A stretch of 64,000 nt of DNA, taken from contig NC_031496.1 of the NCBI RefSeq assembly GCF_000237925.1, positions 26,281,510 through 26,345,509 of the forward strand, given 5' to 3'. The position numbers and the translations under genes are program-made. The notes beneath the pieces were generated by a model that saw only the letters and a list, made by a program, of their open reading frames with translations, was not told where the DNA came from and made no database searches. Position 1 is the stretch's first letter. Each line of letters opens with the position of its first letter. The stretch is from Schistosoma mansoni. Taxonomy: Eukaryota; Platyhelminthes; Trematoda; Strigeidida; Schistosomatidae. Below, in pieces: positions 45,801 to 54,827 of this stretch.

Positions 45801-48800
45801 ATCTTTTCATCCCTTCTCTCCCTACTTTCATTATTCTGTGTGGCGCATATGTATCTGGTGCCCTTTTGTACCAATATATATGTGTTCAAATAAATAAATA
45901 AATAAATAATCATTAAGTAAGGGAATGTCACAAGACAATCCTGAAGTGACATTTTGCATTTGGAGGGAGAGAACCACATCAAAAATATGCTTGCATTATT
46001 ACTTAAGACGATCAGAAGACTGAGTTTCTTCATAGTCTTAACTAAACAGAACTACATCATCTACGTATTCTAAATCGAAAATGAGTGTGCTGGTACAGCA
46101 TCAATCCCTAAAAGGTCAACGATTACAGTACTATCTCTAAAAGTACGTCTATAACAAAGTAAGGTAAAAATGGGGAAAGTGGATAACTTTGAGAAATATC
46201 ACTTGAAGTAATCAGTTCCCATGAAAGTCCGTCATAAGCTGTGAATTGACCAGTAATGTTCAAATAGAGTCTGTAAGAGGTTATTGTACTTCTTTGGCAC
46301 ACCTTTCAATGAGACTACCATAGAACCTCATGATCAACAGTCAGGCGTCGCCTTAAGGTCAAGGAATACAACCATTGTCGGACGTCGGAAATCAGGTGTG
46401 CGTTACAGAACCTGCTGAGGGATGGGTATTTGATCCAAATATCCAAGTCCAGGTTCACGTATCACTGGTTCACCACTTCACAAACTCATCATCGGTTTAC
46501 TATAAAAAAGCTATTGTTATTCTGTGCCCCCAAATGCCCTGGTACGGCCGAGAGTGGGGAGAGTCTGCTCTCCCTCTCGAAATGCTCTCATATGGCCACG
46601 CGAATATATAGCCTCTGTCAGGGAAGTCCTACTCACTGCCTTCTCGTGGCGGGGGTGTTGTTCACAAAAGTGAGAGGACGAAAAGCGAATGTCCGGCGCT
46701 TTAACCGGGTTGGTGGATGTGGAGGATCCACCTAGGGGAGTTGGAAAACCCTGATTCCAAACCAATGGTGCACATGGGCTCCAGTATCCTGAAGGAACGA
46801 ATGGCGTATGAACCAACTGTTGGTCACCGGCTACCATGGGAGTGCATCTCCTTACGATGCTCCACTGCCTTGTGGACTAGACCTTTAGGTCAAAGGCTCC
46901 GGGTGTGGGCCCCTAAGAAAACCACGTGCTTCCGTTTGGGCACCTGGGCAGTATCATAGCCCTTACACAAATCGAATGAGATTTGTGAGGCGCATATTTA
47001 TCTGGTGCTTCCTTGTACCAATATTTATGTGTTTAAATAAATAAATAATAATGATATAATTATTTACAAAACACTGGTTATAGGTATGACTGAATGGAGT
47101 AACAACCAGATGAAAGGTCAAGTTAATTTGAAAAAGGACTATTTAATAAATAAACAGCAGTTACATAAGCCACATCAATAGAATATTTGTTAAATAGACA
47201 TAATATTTATTCAATGCACAAACTACGAAATATAAATGTACATATTGATTATTGTAACCTATTGTTTTAGTCAGGTATTTTATGCGACAACTGTTACATA
47301 GAATGTCGGGATAACCATTGTATTTGGATTATTAAATTAACCATCTGGATAAACTTAAATTTAGAGCTAATTTTCAAAAATACCAGACTAACATTTACTC
47401 TATTTTGTCAACCAAAATTAATAACAGTTAAAACTAGTCTAAACAACATACTCTGAATTTAAACTTTCTGACCTATGTTTTAATGTCTAAATATTTTGTT
47501 ATAAACCACAGTTCATATAAACAAGGGATAGTGACTGAATAGAAATCCCTTCCTCATGCTGCTTTGCGTATGTAACTAACCACATAAGCATTTTCAAAAC
47601 TTGAAAATTACCAAGCCTGATAGCGAATAAGTGACTAAATATTCACCCCTGGTAGTAGAAAACAGAGTCCATAAACATGTCATCAGAAGTGGTTACCTCA
47701 AGTGGTGCTCGTCAGGGCTGTCCACTCTCACCATTCTTGTTTAACTTTGTCGTTGACATGCTTTTAGAGATAACACTTTCATCATCTCAATCTCCAGGAG
47801 TTGAACTTTTACCAGGAGGCTCACTTGTTGACTTAGAATACGCCGACGACATAGTTTTATTTGGTGAAGACGCTGACAAAATGCAGAGTCTTCTGACCAC
47901 CATAAGCAACTATGCAGGCATGTTCGGGATGTGATTCTCTCCCTCGAATTGCAAAATGTTACTTCAGGATTGGGTTGCATCGACACCTGAACTAATGATA
48001 GGGAGTGAAGTAGTTGAGCGTGTCGACCGCTTCACTTATCTTGGGAGTCTCATCAGCCCTTGTGGTCTGGTGTGTGACGAAATCTGAGCACGGGTACAGA
48101 AGACTCGTCTAGCTTTCGCCAACTTGCGTCATTTATGGCGTATGCGAGATATCCGTCTAGCAACAAAAGGACGGGTTTACTGTGCAGCAATTCGTTCCGT
48201 CCTACTTTATGGCAGTGAAACATGGCCGATAAGAGTAGAGGACATTCGTAGGCTGCTAGTACTCGATCATAGGTGTCTTCGAAGTATTGCTCGTATATCC
48301 TGGGACCACCGGGTAAGTAATGCAGTTGTTAGGAAACGGGTACTAGATAAGGATGGCAAATCGATTGATGAAGTATTGAAACTTTATCAGTTGAGATGGC
48401 TGGGACACGTGTCACGTATGCCCAACCACCGACTGCCCCGACGTGCAATGTTCCATAGTGTAGGAGTGTAGCCATGTGGGGGTGTAGCTCAGTGGTAGAG
48501 CGCTGGCTTTGCATGCGAGAGGACCCGGGTTCGAAACCCAGCACTTCCAAATCGCGCTCGTGCGTCACTTTTCCCTTACGTCCCACTATCCACATCGACG
48601 AACCACACTCATACACTTGCTCATAGCACACTGATACTCATTGGCAAATCCAATCACATCGCCTCGTCTCGTTCCACTGGTACACTTATTGCCCCCAAAT
48701 GCCCTGGTACGGTCGAGAGTGGGGAGAGTCCGCTCTCCCTCTCGAAATGCTTTCACATGGCCACGCGTACATAGCCTCTGCCAGGGAAGTCCTAATCCCT

Positions 48801-50882
48801 GCCTTCTCGTGGCATTACTGTTGTTTACGAAATTGAAAGGACGAAAAGTGAATGTCCGGCGCTTTAACCGGGTTGGTGGATATAGAGGGTCCACCTAAAG
48901 GAGTTTATTTATTTATTTATTTATTTAAACACATAAATATTGGTACAAGGAAGCACCAGATAAATATGCGCCTCACAAATCTCATTTGGTTTGTGTGAGG
49001 GCATGTGATACTGCCCAGGTGCCACAAACTGANNNNNNNNNNNNNNNNNNNNNNNNNNNNNNNNNNNNNNNNNNNNNNNNNNNNNNNNNNNNNNNNNNNN
49101 NNNNNNNNNNNNNNNNNNNNNNNNNNNNNNNNNNNNNNNNNNNNNNNNNNNNNNNNNNNNNNNNNNNNNNNNNNNNNNNNNNNNNNNNNNNNNNNNNNNN
49201 NNNNNNNNNNNNNNNNNNNNNNNNNNNNNNNNCCGTACCAGGGCATTTGGGGGCATTTGCGGATAAATCTTTCGCCTTTTACCTAGGGGAGTTGGAAAAC
49301 CCTGATTCCAAACCAATGGTGCACATGGGCTCCAGTATCCTGAAGGAACAAATGGCGTATGAACCAATTGTTGGTCACCGGCTACCATGGGAGTGCATCT
49401 CCTTACGATGCTCCACTGCCTTGTGGACTAGACCTTTAGGTCAAAGGCTCCGGGTGTGGCCCCCTAAGAAAACCACGTGCTTCCGTTTGGGCACCTGGGC
49501 AGTATCATAGCCCTTACACAAATCAAATGAGATTTGTGAGGCGCATATTTATCTGGTGCTTCCTTGTACCGATATTTATGTGTTGAAATCAATAAAGTAG
49601 GAGTAGGTTGGAAGAAAGCTAGGGGCGGCAAGACCAAAACGTGGCACAAATCCATGAAGTCACTGACAAGTGGACTGAGCCATGTTGGTAGGTGTAGACT
49701 ACCTGGTTGGGATTCACGAGATGATAGCAACCGATGGTTAGAGACCTTGAATGACATGGCTCAAAATCGTTTGCAATGGCGAAGGTGCATAAACTCTTTG
49801 TGTTCTCCCAAATTCTAACCTTTCGAATTCTTCATGTCCCTATCCTTTTCCTCTTCCCAATTTTCTTTCACTGGATTATACTCCTTCAATAACATCTTCA
49901 AACCCTAATCTTTTCCATAATGCTTATACTTTTACTACTTCTACCACTATAGGATTTGAATCAACAACTGAATCTCTGTGCTAATTTGGTATGGCAACTC
50001 GAACTGATGTACGTACGTACGAAGTTTTACGTTGTGACTGACTGACTGACTGAAACATGAAACAGGAATATCAGTCTCGTCCTAAACATTGGATGAGAAC
50101 GGTTAAGTAGCTAAACTAGTCTTATATTTCGTTCTCTGGAGCTCTAAATGCATGTGACGAGCGTTGTCCGATATTTTTGCAAGGAAGTCTGAATCCTGAT
50201 GAGATATTCAATGTAGATATAGAAAACTAGGACACAATGAGGAGTGGGTTTCAAAAGTCCGTTAAAGCTATTCTTTAGTCCATTCACTGTCACTAGCTGC
50301 GGAGATGAATGAGTTTGGAAGAAAGGTTGTGGCAAACAAAAAAGGACGAGCTAGTATAAAGTATTATTAACAACCACATGGATTCTTTGTTAATTAAGTA
50401 TATTACATGTAGTTAGACAGTCAAATCATCAACGTAAGATATAGCATGAGTATATATAAATCCAAGTCAACATATATCACATCAAAGTTCCGAGAATAAA
50501 TCAACAAGATGAAAAGCAAAGGGTGAGAAAAATCGAGTTCTAAGTATCAGAAATTCATTTCAAAAGAACGGGACTTGAGGATGAGAATTTGGGAACGACA
50601 TTTAACTCAAGACTTAGAGGAGGATAGATGTATTTTCAGACCGGGAAACGTGTTTGAATGAACAAAGTAATTATATGAAAAAATTACCGATTCACTGGAC
50701 TCTAGTTGGCGCTGATATATATTCCAGACATTAGCTGCGATTGCGGCTTTAGATCGCTCACTATCACCAGCAAGGCTCGTATAGGCAAGAAGAACACCTT
50801 CAGGATTAAATAGCATAACTGATTGTATTCCGCCAGTATTCATCTTTCTCAAGGCAGAAGTAAGGGCACGTGGGCGAAGCAT
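33681..50882 (-). CDS. LAMTOR2: LAMTOR2 (Ragulator complex roadblock subunit p14), two coding exons
   Basis: LAMTOR2 is a small roadblock/LC7 protein that pairs with LAMTOR3 within Ragulator on late endosomes and lysosomes, where the complex recruits Rag GTPases for mTORC1 and scaffolds MAPK signalling. Exon 1 (50688-50882) and exon 2 (33681-33860) join in phase 0 to 124 residues, against 125 in human. Exon 1 gives [31 protein letters not shown] and [13 protein letters not shown]; exon 2 gives [40 protein letters not shown] and ends VIAAS. Both match the human protein along their length, including the terminal AAS. The 16,827-bp intron is filled with mobile elements. The start codon sits directly on an acceptor-like TTATTCCAG, hinting at an upstream noncoding exon or spliced-leader addition. 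Confidence 0.94.
34140..35024 (-). mobile_element. RTE-A LINE 3' part, decayed
   Basis: It parallels 25-795: words such as CCATGTTTTGGTTTGGCCGCC, TCAGACACCAGACCATCAGG and AGACGGATATCTCTC recur in the same order with many small changes. 34140-34360 is the 3' UTR (compare 12335). The copy stops abruptly at CTTCACTCCCTAT, just where the tRNA-Leu-like fragment begins. Frames are broken. Confidence 0.75.
35025..35080 (+). tRNA. Truncated tRNA-Leu(UAA)-like sequence
   Basis: GCTGGGATGGCCGAGTGGTT, AAGGCGGTGGACATAAGATCC, CCTGGATTGTATCCC: acceptor 5' strand, D arm, anticodon arm (anticodon TAA, but A instead of T at position 33) and most of the long variable arm of a class II tRNA-Leu. The T arm and 3' acceptor strand are missing because the 4.15-kb inverted repeat begins here. 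Not functional as it stands. Confidence 0.6.
35083..36300 (-). mobile_element. RTE-B LINE, endonuclease part (inverted copy)
   Basis: 402 residues of APE-type endonuclease: [72 protein letters not shown] and [11 protein letters not shown]. Identical to 42698-43906. It stops at the outer edge of the inverted repeat, so the RT part is absent here. Confidence 0.88.
36550..39230 (-). mobile_element. Ty3/gypsy (CsRn1/Boudicca-type) fossil, inverted partial copy
   Basis: The mirror image of the right-hand copy: aspartic protease region ([14 protein letters not shown]), reverse transcriptase ([10 protein letters not shown]), RNase H region ([10 protein letters not shown]) and the non-coding 3' end. 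It carries no gag part and one end only. Broken; the same breaks as its partner, as expected of a copy made by the inverted duplication. Confidence 0.85.
39231..42440 (+). mobile_element. Ty3/gypsy (CsRn1/Boudicca-type) LTR retrotransposon fossil
   Basis: Parts in order on the plus strand: C-terminal gag with the unusual nucleocapsid finger CX2HX9CX3C (the CHCC type of the CsRn1 clade), protease ([14 protein letters not shown]), reverse transcriptase ([23 protein letters not shown]), RNase H ([19 protein letters not shown]), a pol C-terminal tail to 41783, and a 3' non-coding/LTR region with a purine-rich stretch before TGTAGCAAGCC at 42046. Partial and broken, with at least two breaks; the 5' end is missing at the palindrome centre. 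Because there is no same-strand LTR pair, the LTR borders are uncertain and the insertion cannot be dated. Confidence 0.85.
39759..43909 (+). repeat. Right arm of the 4.15-kb inverted repeat
   Basis: Partner of 35081-39230. Here both the Ty3 element (on the gag side) and RTE-B (on the RT side) continue past the arm ends. This arm therefore looks like the original and the left arm the copy. The 528-bp centre (39231-39758) is single-copy gag sequence. Confidence 0.93.
42441..45910 (+). mobile_element. RTE-type LINE (subfamily B), nearly full length
   Basis: 5' UTR from about 42441 with an ATT-rich run near 42532. Endonuclease frame 42698-43906, then RT in the same frame after a single TGA (43904-43906): [63 protein letters not shown] and [11 protein letters not shown] one-base frameshift near 44920 moves the C-terminal part ([12 protein letters not shown] to [11 protein letters not shown]) to another frame, ending at 45740. 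The 3' end is GGCGCATATGTATCTGGTGC...AATATATATGTG plus (AAAT)n at 45885-45910. One stop and one shift suggest a young but dead copy. Confidence 0.9.
45911..46380 (-). mobile_element. RTE-A reverse transcriptase fragment, decayed
   Basis: The minus strand gives [12 protein letters not shown] (motif A), [15 protein letters not shown], then [12 protein letters not shown] (the YADD box, here YVDD), followed by words of the SPSKCKxxLQD region near 45950. Several stops and shifts. It lies head-to-tail against the RTE-B tail. Confidence 0.65.
46528..47045 (+). mobile_element. SINE-like element with RTE-B tail (second copy)
   Basis: Starts GTGCCCCCAAATGCCCTGG and ends GCGCATATTTATCTGGTGC...ATATTTATGTG plus (AAAT)n, colinear with 19549-20075 in the opposite orientation. 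No clear target duplication is visible. Confidence 0.8.
47046..47664. other. No gene recognised (LAMTOR2 intron)
   Basis: AT-rich intronic sequence with no assignable feature. Confidence 0.4.
48478..48549 (+). tRNA. tRNA-Ala(TGC)-like sequence, probably the head of a SINE
   Basis: GGGGGTGTAGCTCAGTGGTA, GAGCGCTGGCTTTGCATGCG, AGAGGACCCGGGTTCGAAACC, CAGCACTTCCA folds as a cloverleaf: acceptor stem with two G-U pairs, a good D arm, anticodon TGC, and T arm with TTCGAAA. A box (TAGCTCAGTGG) and B box (GGTTCGAAACC) are perfect. One mismatch in the anticodon stem and one in the T stem, plus its place at the 5' end of an insertion with target duplications, favour a SINE promoter over a working tRNA gene. 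Confidence 0.65.
48550..48687 (+). repeat. Body between the tRNA-Ala-like head and the RTE-B-tailed unit
   Basis: About 140 bp of GC-richer sequence (AATCGCGCTCGTGCGTCAC to TTCCACTGGTACACTTATT) lying within the same insertion. Not seen elsewhere in the window. Confidence 0.4.
48688..49596 (+). mobile_element. RTE-B-tailed SINE-like unit, split by an inverted copy of itself
   Basis: 48688-48903 is the 5' part (GCCCCCAAATGCCCTGG to TCCACCTAAAGGAGT). 49265-49596 is the 3' part (ACCTAGGGGAGTTGGAAAACC to ATATTTATGTG). Between them, 48904-49250 is another copy on the minus strand, beginning with its (TTTA)n tail and interrupted by the N gap. ACCTAAAGGAGT and ACCTAGGGGAGT on either side fit a target duplication. 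Confidence 0.75.
49033..49232. other. Assembly gap (200 N)
   Basis: Lies within the inverted SINE-like copy; identical neighbouring repeats probably broke the assembly here. Confidence 0.99.
50057..50687. other. LAMTOR2 intron beside the donor; nothing recognised
   Basis: AT-rich sequence between the RTE-A tail and the exon 1 donor; no element found. Confidence 0.4.
50688..50882 (-). CDS. LAMTOR2: LAMTOR2 coding exon 1
   Basis: ATG at 50882-50880, donor AATCG|GTAATT at 50688 (phase 0), 65 residues. [20 protein letters not shown] aligns residue for residue with the human start, which fixes the start codon. TTATTCCAG immediately precedes the ATG. Confidence 0.95.
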
Positions 50883-52450
50883 CTGGAATAAGGTAATTAC
50901 TTTAGTTGTGCACTTGACGTAAATCTCAAAGATGAAATATCAGCTGGGATGATCACTAACCATAAAATCGGAGAATGACCAGATCAACATTACTAAAGCT
51001 AGATTTGAATACTTATTATGATCAAATCTCAGTTATCATGTAGTTTCCACAAAAACAATGAAAAACGTATGGTTGAATTTTTCAACCAAATATCGTTAAT
51101 CAGCATTACAAGAATCAGTAAAGTATTGGGTCAAGTGGAGACAAAGGAAGTTTGTTTTGTTTTTGACAACGGAGACGACCAACATAAATGTTAAAACGAA
51201 AATTATCCGTTGACTTATAAAGACTTGTTACGAGCACTTGTTCTCAAGACTTGTGTATACTACAATAAACTATAGCTCGACAATTTGGTCATTCTTACTT
51301 GCATTAACTGGTGATAATGACAACCATAATGTACTCACCCTAATTCTTTGATTTTGTATAATATATGTTTACTCTATATTAACTGTCGTCTCATTGGCTA
51401 ATATTTCTCAGGGTCACTTAAGATTCGTTCAAAGATCCATAAATTATAGTCTCGCCGTTATCATATGATATATTATATGCCTTCATACAGAATACTACAC
51501 TAATTTCTGCACTGCAGAAACTGTCAAATCTCCATGGATTGGTTTTCAGTATCCTATTGTAGCTCACTCTAGTGTAGAAATTCTGGCAGATAGTTAAGGA
51601 CAGGATATATAACCATGCAGATTAGTTTATAGATCGCAGTATTATTTTAAAAAAAAACCAGTCCAGATGTTAATAATTAGCATTTGCGAAAACCAAGCAT
51701 CTTAAAACCGAACTTTGTCTAGCCTTTTTTCTCCTTCTTTAAAAACAATTCGTTAAGATGGACAAAATATTTTAAAAATTGCTTATGTTATAACATCACT
51801 GGGAAGACTATATAGTAGTTTACTAAGATTACTGAAGATTTCTGAAAGGTCATTTTGAGTGATCACTGAAAATAACACGAGACTAAAGTATTTATATACT
51901 TAGGATACCAGTTGATTACTTCTGATAACTCACTTGCGTGTGCACTCAAGTGGGAGTGAAACTGTCAAAAAAAATCTCGAAATGCGTACCTTTGGCCTGG
52001 TCGCTGGCTATTAGTTGATTTTTCAATGTTCAAACTCCAAACTTTTCACAACATAAATAACTGACTATGCGTTCGTAGAACTATGCATCTATGTAGAAGA
52101 AGAATATTTTTGGCCACCCATATATATGATTCTCGTAATATTTCGGTCAGAAATTCGGAGTTTCAATCTAGATTTGCCTACTGAGGACAGAAGGCTGACG
52201 GTCTGTGTTAGTCGCTTTTATTAGGCTTATTTTAGTGTCTAGTGCTCTCTTGAATGAGTCAGTCGAAGGCGTAGGTTCTGAGAGTTGACAACTTGTTGTG
52301 AAGACCCGTAAAGTACATATATTGTGTTCGGTCTTGGCTATTAAAGTTGCTTGCTATATCTTCTGAGTTGAACTGATCTAGTAGAAAGGAATAGAGGAAA
52401 TATGTCAAACCAAAAATCACATCCAAGAATTCTGTACATCTAAATCAGAC
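50883..52450. other. Upstream of LAMTOR2; no gene recognised
   Basis: AT-rich; should hold the LAMTOR2 promoter and any upstream noncoding exon. I cannot place either. Confidence 0.35.
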
Positions 52451-54627
52451 TACTTTCCAATCTGAAATGAAGAAGAGTAAAGATATCTAACTTCTAAAGC
52501 AGAAGAGAATGCTCTGCACACTCGGGGAGTTGCTCTGATACTGTCCAGAGAAGCACGAAATGCACTTGTGGGATGGGAATATCACGAACCAAGAACCATC
52601 AAAGCATTATTCAAAACAAAGAAGGAGATCACGGTGAATGCTATGGACTGTTGTTATACACCCACCAATAATAGCAACGACGACATTAAAGATCAGTTCT
52701 GTGAGACTGCAAATAATCATAACGAAGTGCTAATGAAGGAACCTCGCCATCGTGATGGGAGATCTAAACGTCAAAGTCGGAGAGGACAACACCAGATAAG
52801 AAGATATAATGGGACGACATGGACTGAGAGAGATTTGCAAATCTATGTGCATTCACCAAATTGTTTATATGCGGCACAATATTCCCCCACAAACGCATGC
52901 CCAAAGCTACATGTGTTCACCAGTTCGCACTACAGAGAATCAAATAGATTATATTTGTATCGCTAAAATATACAGATGGTCAATAAAGAACATGAAAACC
53001 AGGAGAGGAGCTAACGAAGTTTCAGATCACCATCCACCTGATGGTTTCCAAGATTCAACAGAAGCTAGAGAAGCACTGAGCAACTGGAGGAACAGCATTA
53101 CAAAGGTTCAATACAACCTCCCTTCGATATGCTGAAAAACTCAACGATTTCAAGGTAACTCTCAACAACAGCTTCCGAGCTTTACAGAATCCATTGAAAG
53201 AAGAAACTATGATGGCGGAAAACTGGCAAGGGATCAAAGAAGCAATAACTTCAACATTTCAGGAGGTTCTGGGTCTCAAGATGTATCATTACAAGGAATG
53301 GATGTTTCTGGGAACCCCGGGCAAGATTGAAGAAAGGAAGAATAAGAAGACAGAGATTAGCAACATGTAGTGACCTACTTTTGTGACGAGAACGCGATTG
53401 GTATAATGGAGACAATTATTATAATAGCCAGTTGTACCAGTGATTATTTTACCATACTCGTTTGTTTAGGTGTACCAAAGACACACTTTCCTCCATTGCC
53501 TGTGACTTTGCACGGACCCGAGTACGCTCGGTAGTTCTGATGGTAAACTTTGGCAGGTCTCGGTATTGTTTCGATACCACGAGATCGCCAACAAATATAT
53601 CCTATTGCAACCATCAACAGCCTCTTGGTTTTTGATCTACCGAAGAATCCAACTCGATACCTGGCACGTAATCTTTCTGTAGTGGTGATCATAGTCAACC
53701 ACGAGTTGACGTCATGTACAAACAGTCGAATAAGAGCAGAGGAATTCAAGGCAAAAGCTGAATATACAGAAGCAAACAAGCATGTGAATAAGAGCATTAA
53801 AGATGACAAGCAGAAATACATGGGAGAACTAGCAAGAATGGCAGAAAAACCTGCAAGAGAAGGGAATATGAAACAACTATATGATACAACGAAGAAACTA
53901 GCAGGAAGATATAGCAAACCGGAGTGAATCATTAAGGACAAAAAAGACAAGACAGCCACGAAGACGAAATAACAAAGTAGCAGATGTGTGGAATGCTCAG
54001 TGGAACTACTGAATAGACCAGCCCCATTGAATTCACCGGAAATCGAAGCAGCACACGGACCTTCCTATGGATATCACTACACCAACGATCGAAGAAATCG
54101 AGATGGCCATAAGACAAATCAAGAATGGGAAAGCAACAGGACCTGACAATACGCCGGCTGAAGCGCTGATATCACATATAGAAACAACTGCGAGCGTGCT
54201 CCACATTCTATTGAGGAACATTTGGGAGGAGGAACAAGTGCCACTGACAGACTGAAAAGAACGATACCTCATAAAGATGCCAAAGAAAGCATATCTGAGA
54301 AAATGTGAGAATTACGGAGGCATCACACTACTGTCGACAGTGTTGCCGAACCGGATGAAAGTCGCAGTAGACTCCCAACTTCGAGATCAACAGACTGGAT
54401 TCTGTAAGGATCGGTCGTGCATAAACCAAATAGGATCATCGTCGAACAACCGGTTGAGTGAAACTCGTCACTTTACATCAACTTCATTGACTATGAGAAG
54501 GCGTTCGACAGTATGGACAGGGAAACATTACGGAAATTTCTCGGACACTATGGAGTTCGTGAGAGGATTATCAACATTATCCAGAGCTCATACGACGGAC
54601 TACAGTGCAAAGTCGTGAATGGAGGAC
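52450..54627 (+). mobile_element. RTE-C LINE copy, endonuclease to mid-RT, decayed
   Basis: Endonuclease words ALVGWEYHEPRTIKALFKTK, CYTPTNNSNDDIKDQF, MGRHGLREI and TENQIDYICIAK, then RTRGANEVSDHH-like text, NWQGIKEAITSTFQEVLG, and after an inserted LTR-like block [51 protein letters not shown] and [20 protein letters not shown]. Many stops and shifts. It matches the copy at 29665 closely from about 54380. Cut by the N gap at 54628. Confidence 0.83.
53368..53724 (-). mobile_element. Probable solo LTR fossil inserted in RTE-C
   Basis: A 357-bp block begins TGTAGTGACC and ends CATGTACA, with AACA on both sides, and interrupts the LINE between coding words that adjoin in relatives. The left two thirds match 58296-58540, where the same sequence lies next to a Ty3 RNase H remnant. 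Family: Ty3/gypsy by that association. Strand is inferred from the other copy. Confidence 0.45.
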
Positions 54628-54827
54628 NNNNNNNNNNNNNNNNNNNNNNNNNNNNNNNNNNNNNNNNNNNNNNNNNNNNNNNNNNNNNNNNNNNNNNNNN
54701 NNNNNNNNNNNNNNNNNNNNNNNNNNNNNNNNNNNNNNNNNNNNNNNNNNNNNNNNNNNNNNNNNNNNNNNNNNNNNNNNNNNNNNNNNNNNNNNNNNNN
54801 NNNNNNNNNNNNNNNNNNNNNNNNNNN
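54628..54827. other. Assembly gap (200 N)
   Basis: Interrupts RTE-C; followed by sequence unrelated to the LINE. Confidence 0.99.

Larger units (their letters stand above)
47665..50056 (+). mobile_element. RTE-A LINE, 3' half, split by a nested insertion
   Basis: 47677-48467 encodes [40 protein letters not shown], then in shifted frames [16 protein letters not shown] and [20 protein letters not shown] to [12 protein letters not shown]. The frame resumes at 49597 with [28 protein letters not shown] and [13 protein letters not shown], stop near 49818. The 3' UTR ends CGAAGTTTTACGTTGTGAC plus (TGAC)n at about 50056. The insertion 48468-49596 is flanked by GTAGGAGT at 48460-48467 and 49597-49604. 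Confidence 0.88.

Noticed and set aside
48478-48549. A functional tRNA-Ala gene
   Set aside because: Mismatches in the anticodon and T stems and its position as the first part of an insertion with target duplications favour a SINE head.
53444-53959. A 171-codon minus-strand open frame
   Set aside because: It spans the LTR-like block and antisense of RTE-C; no coherent protein similarity.
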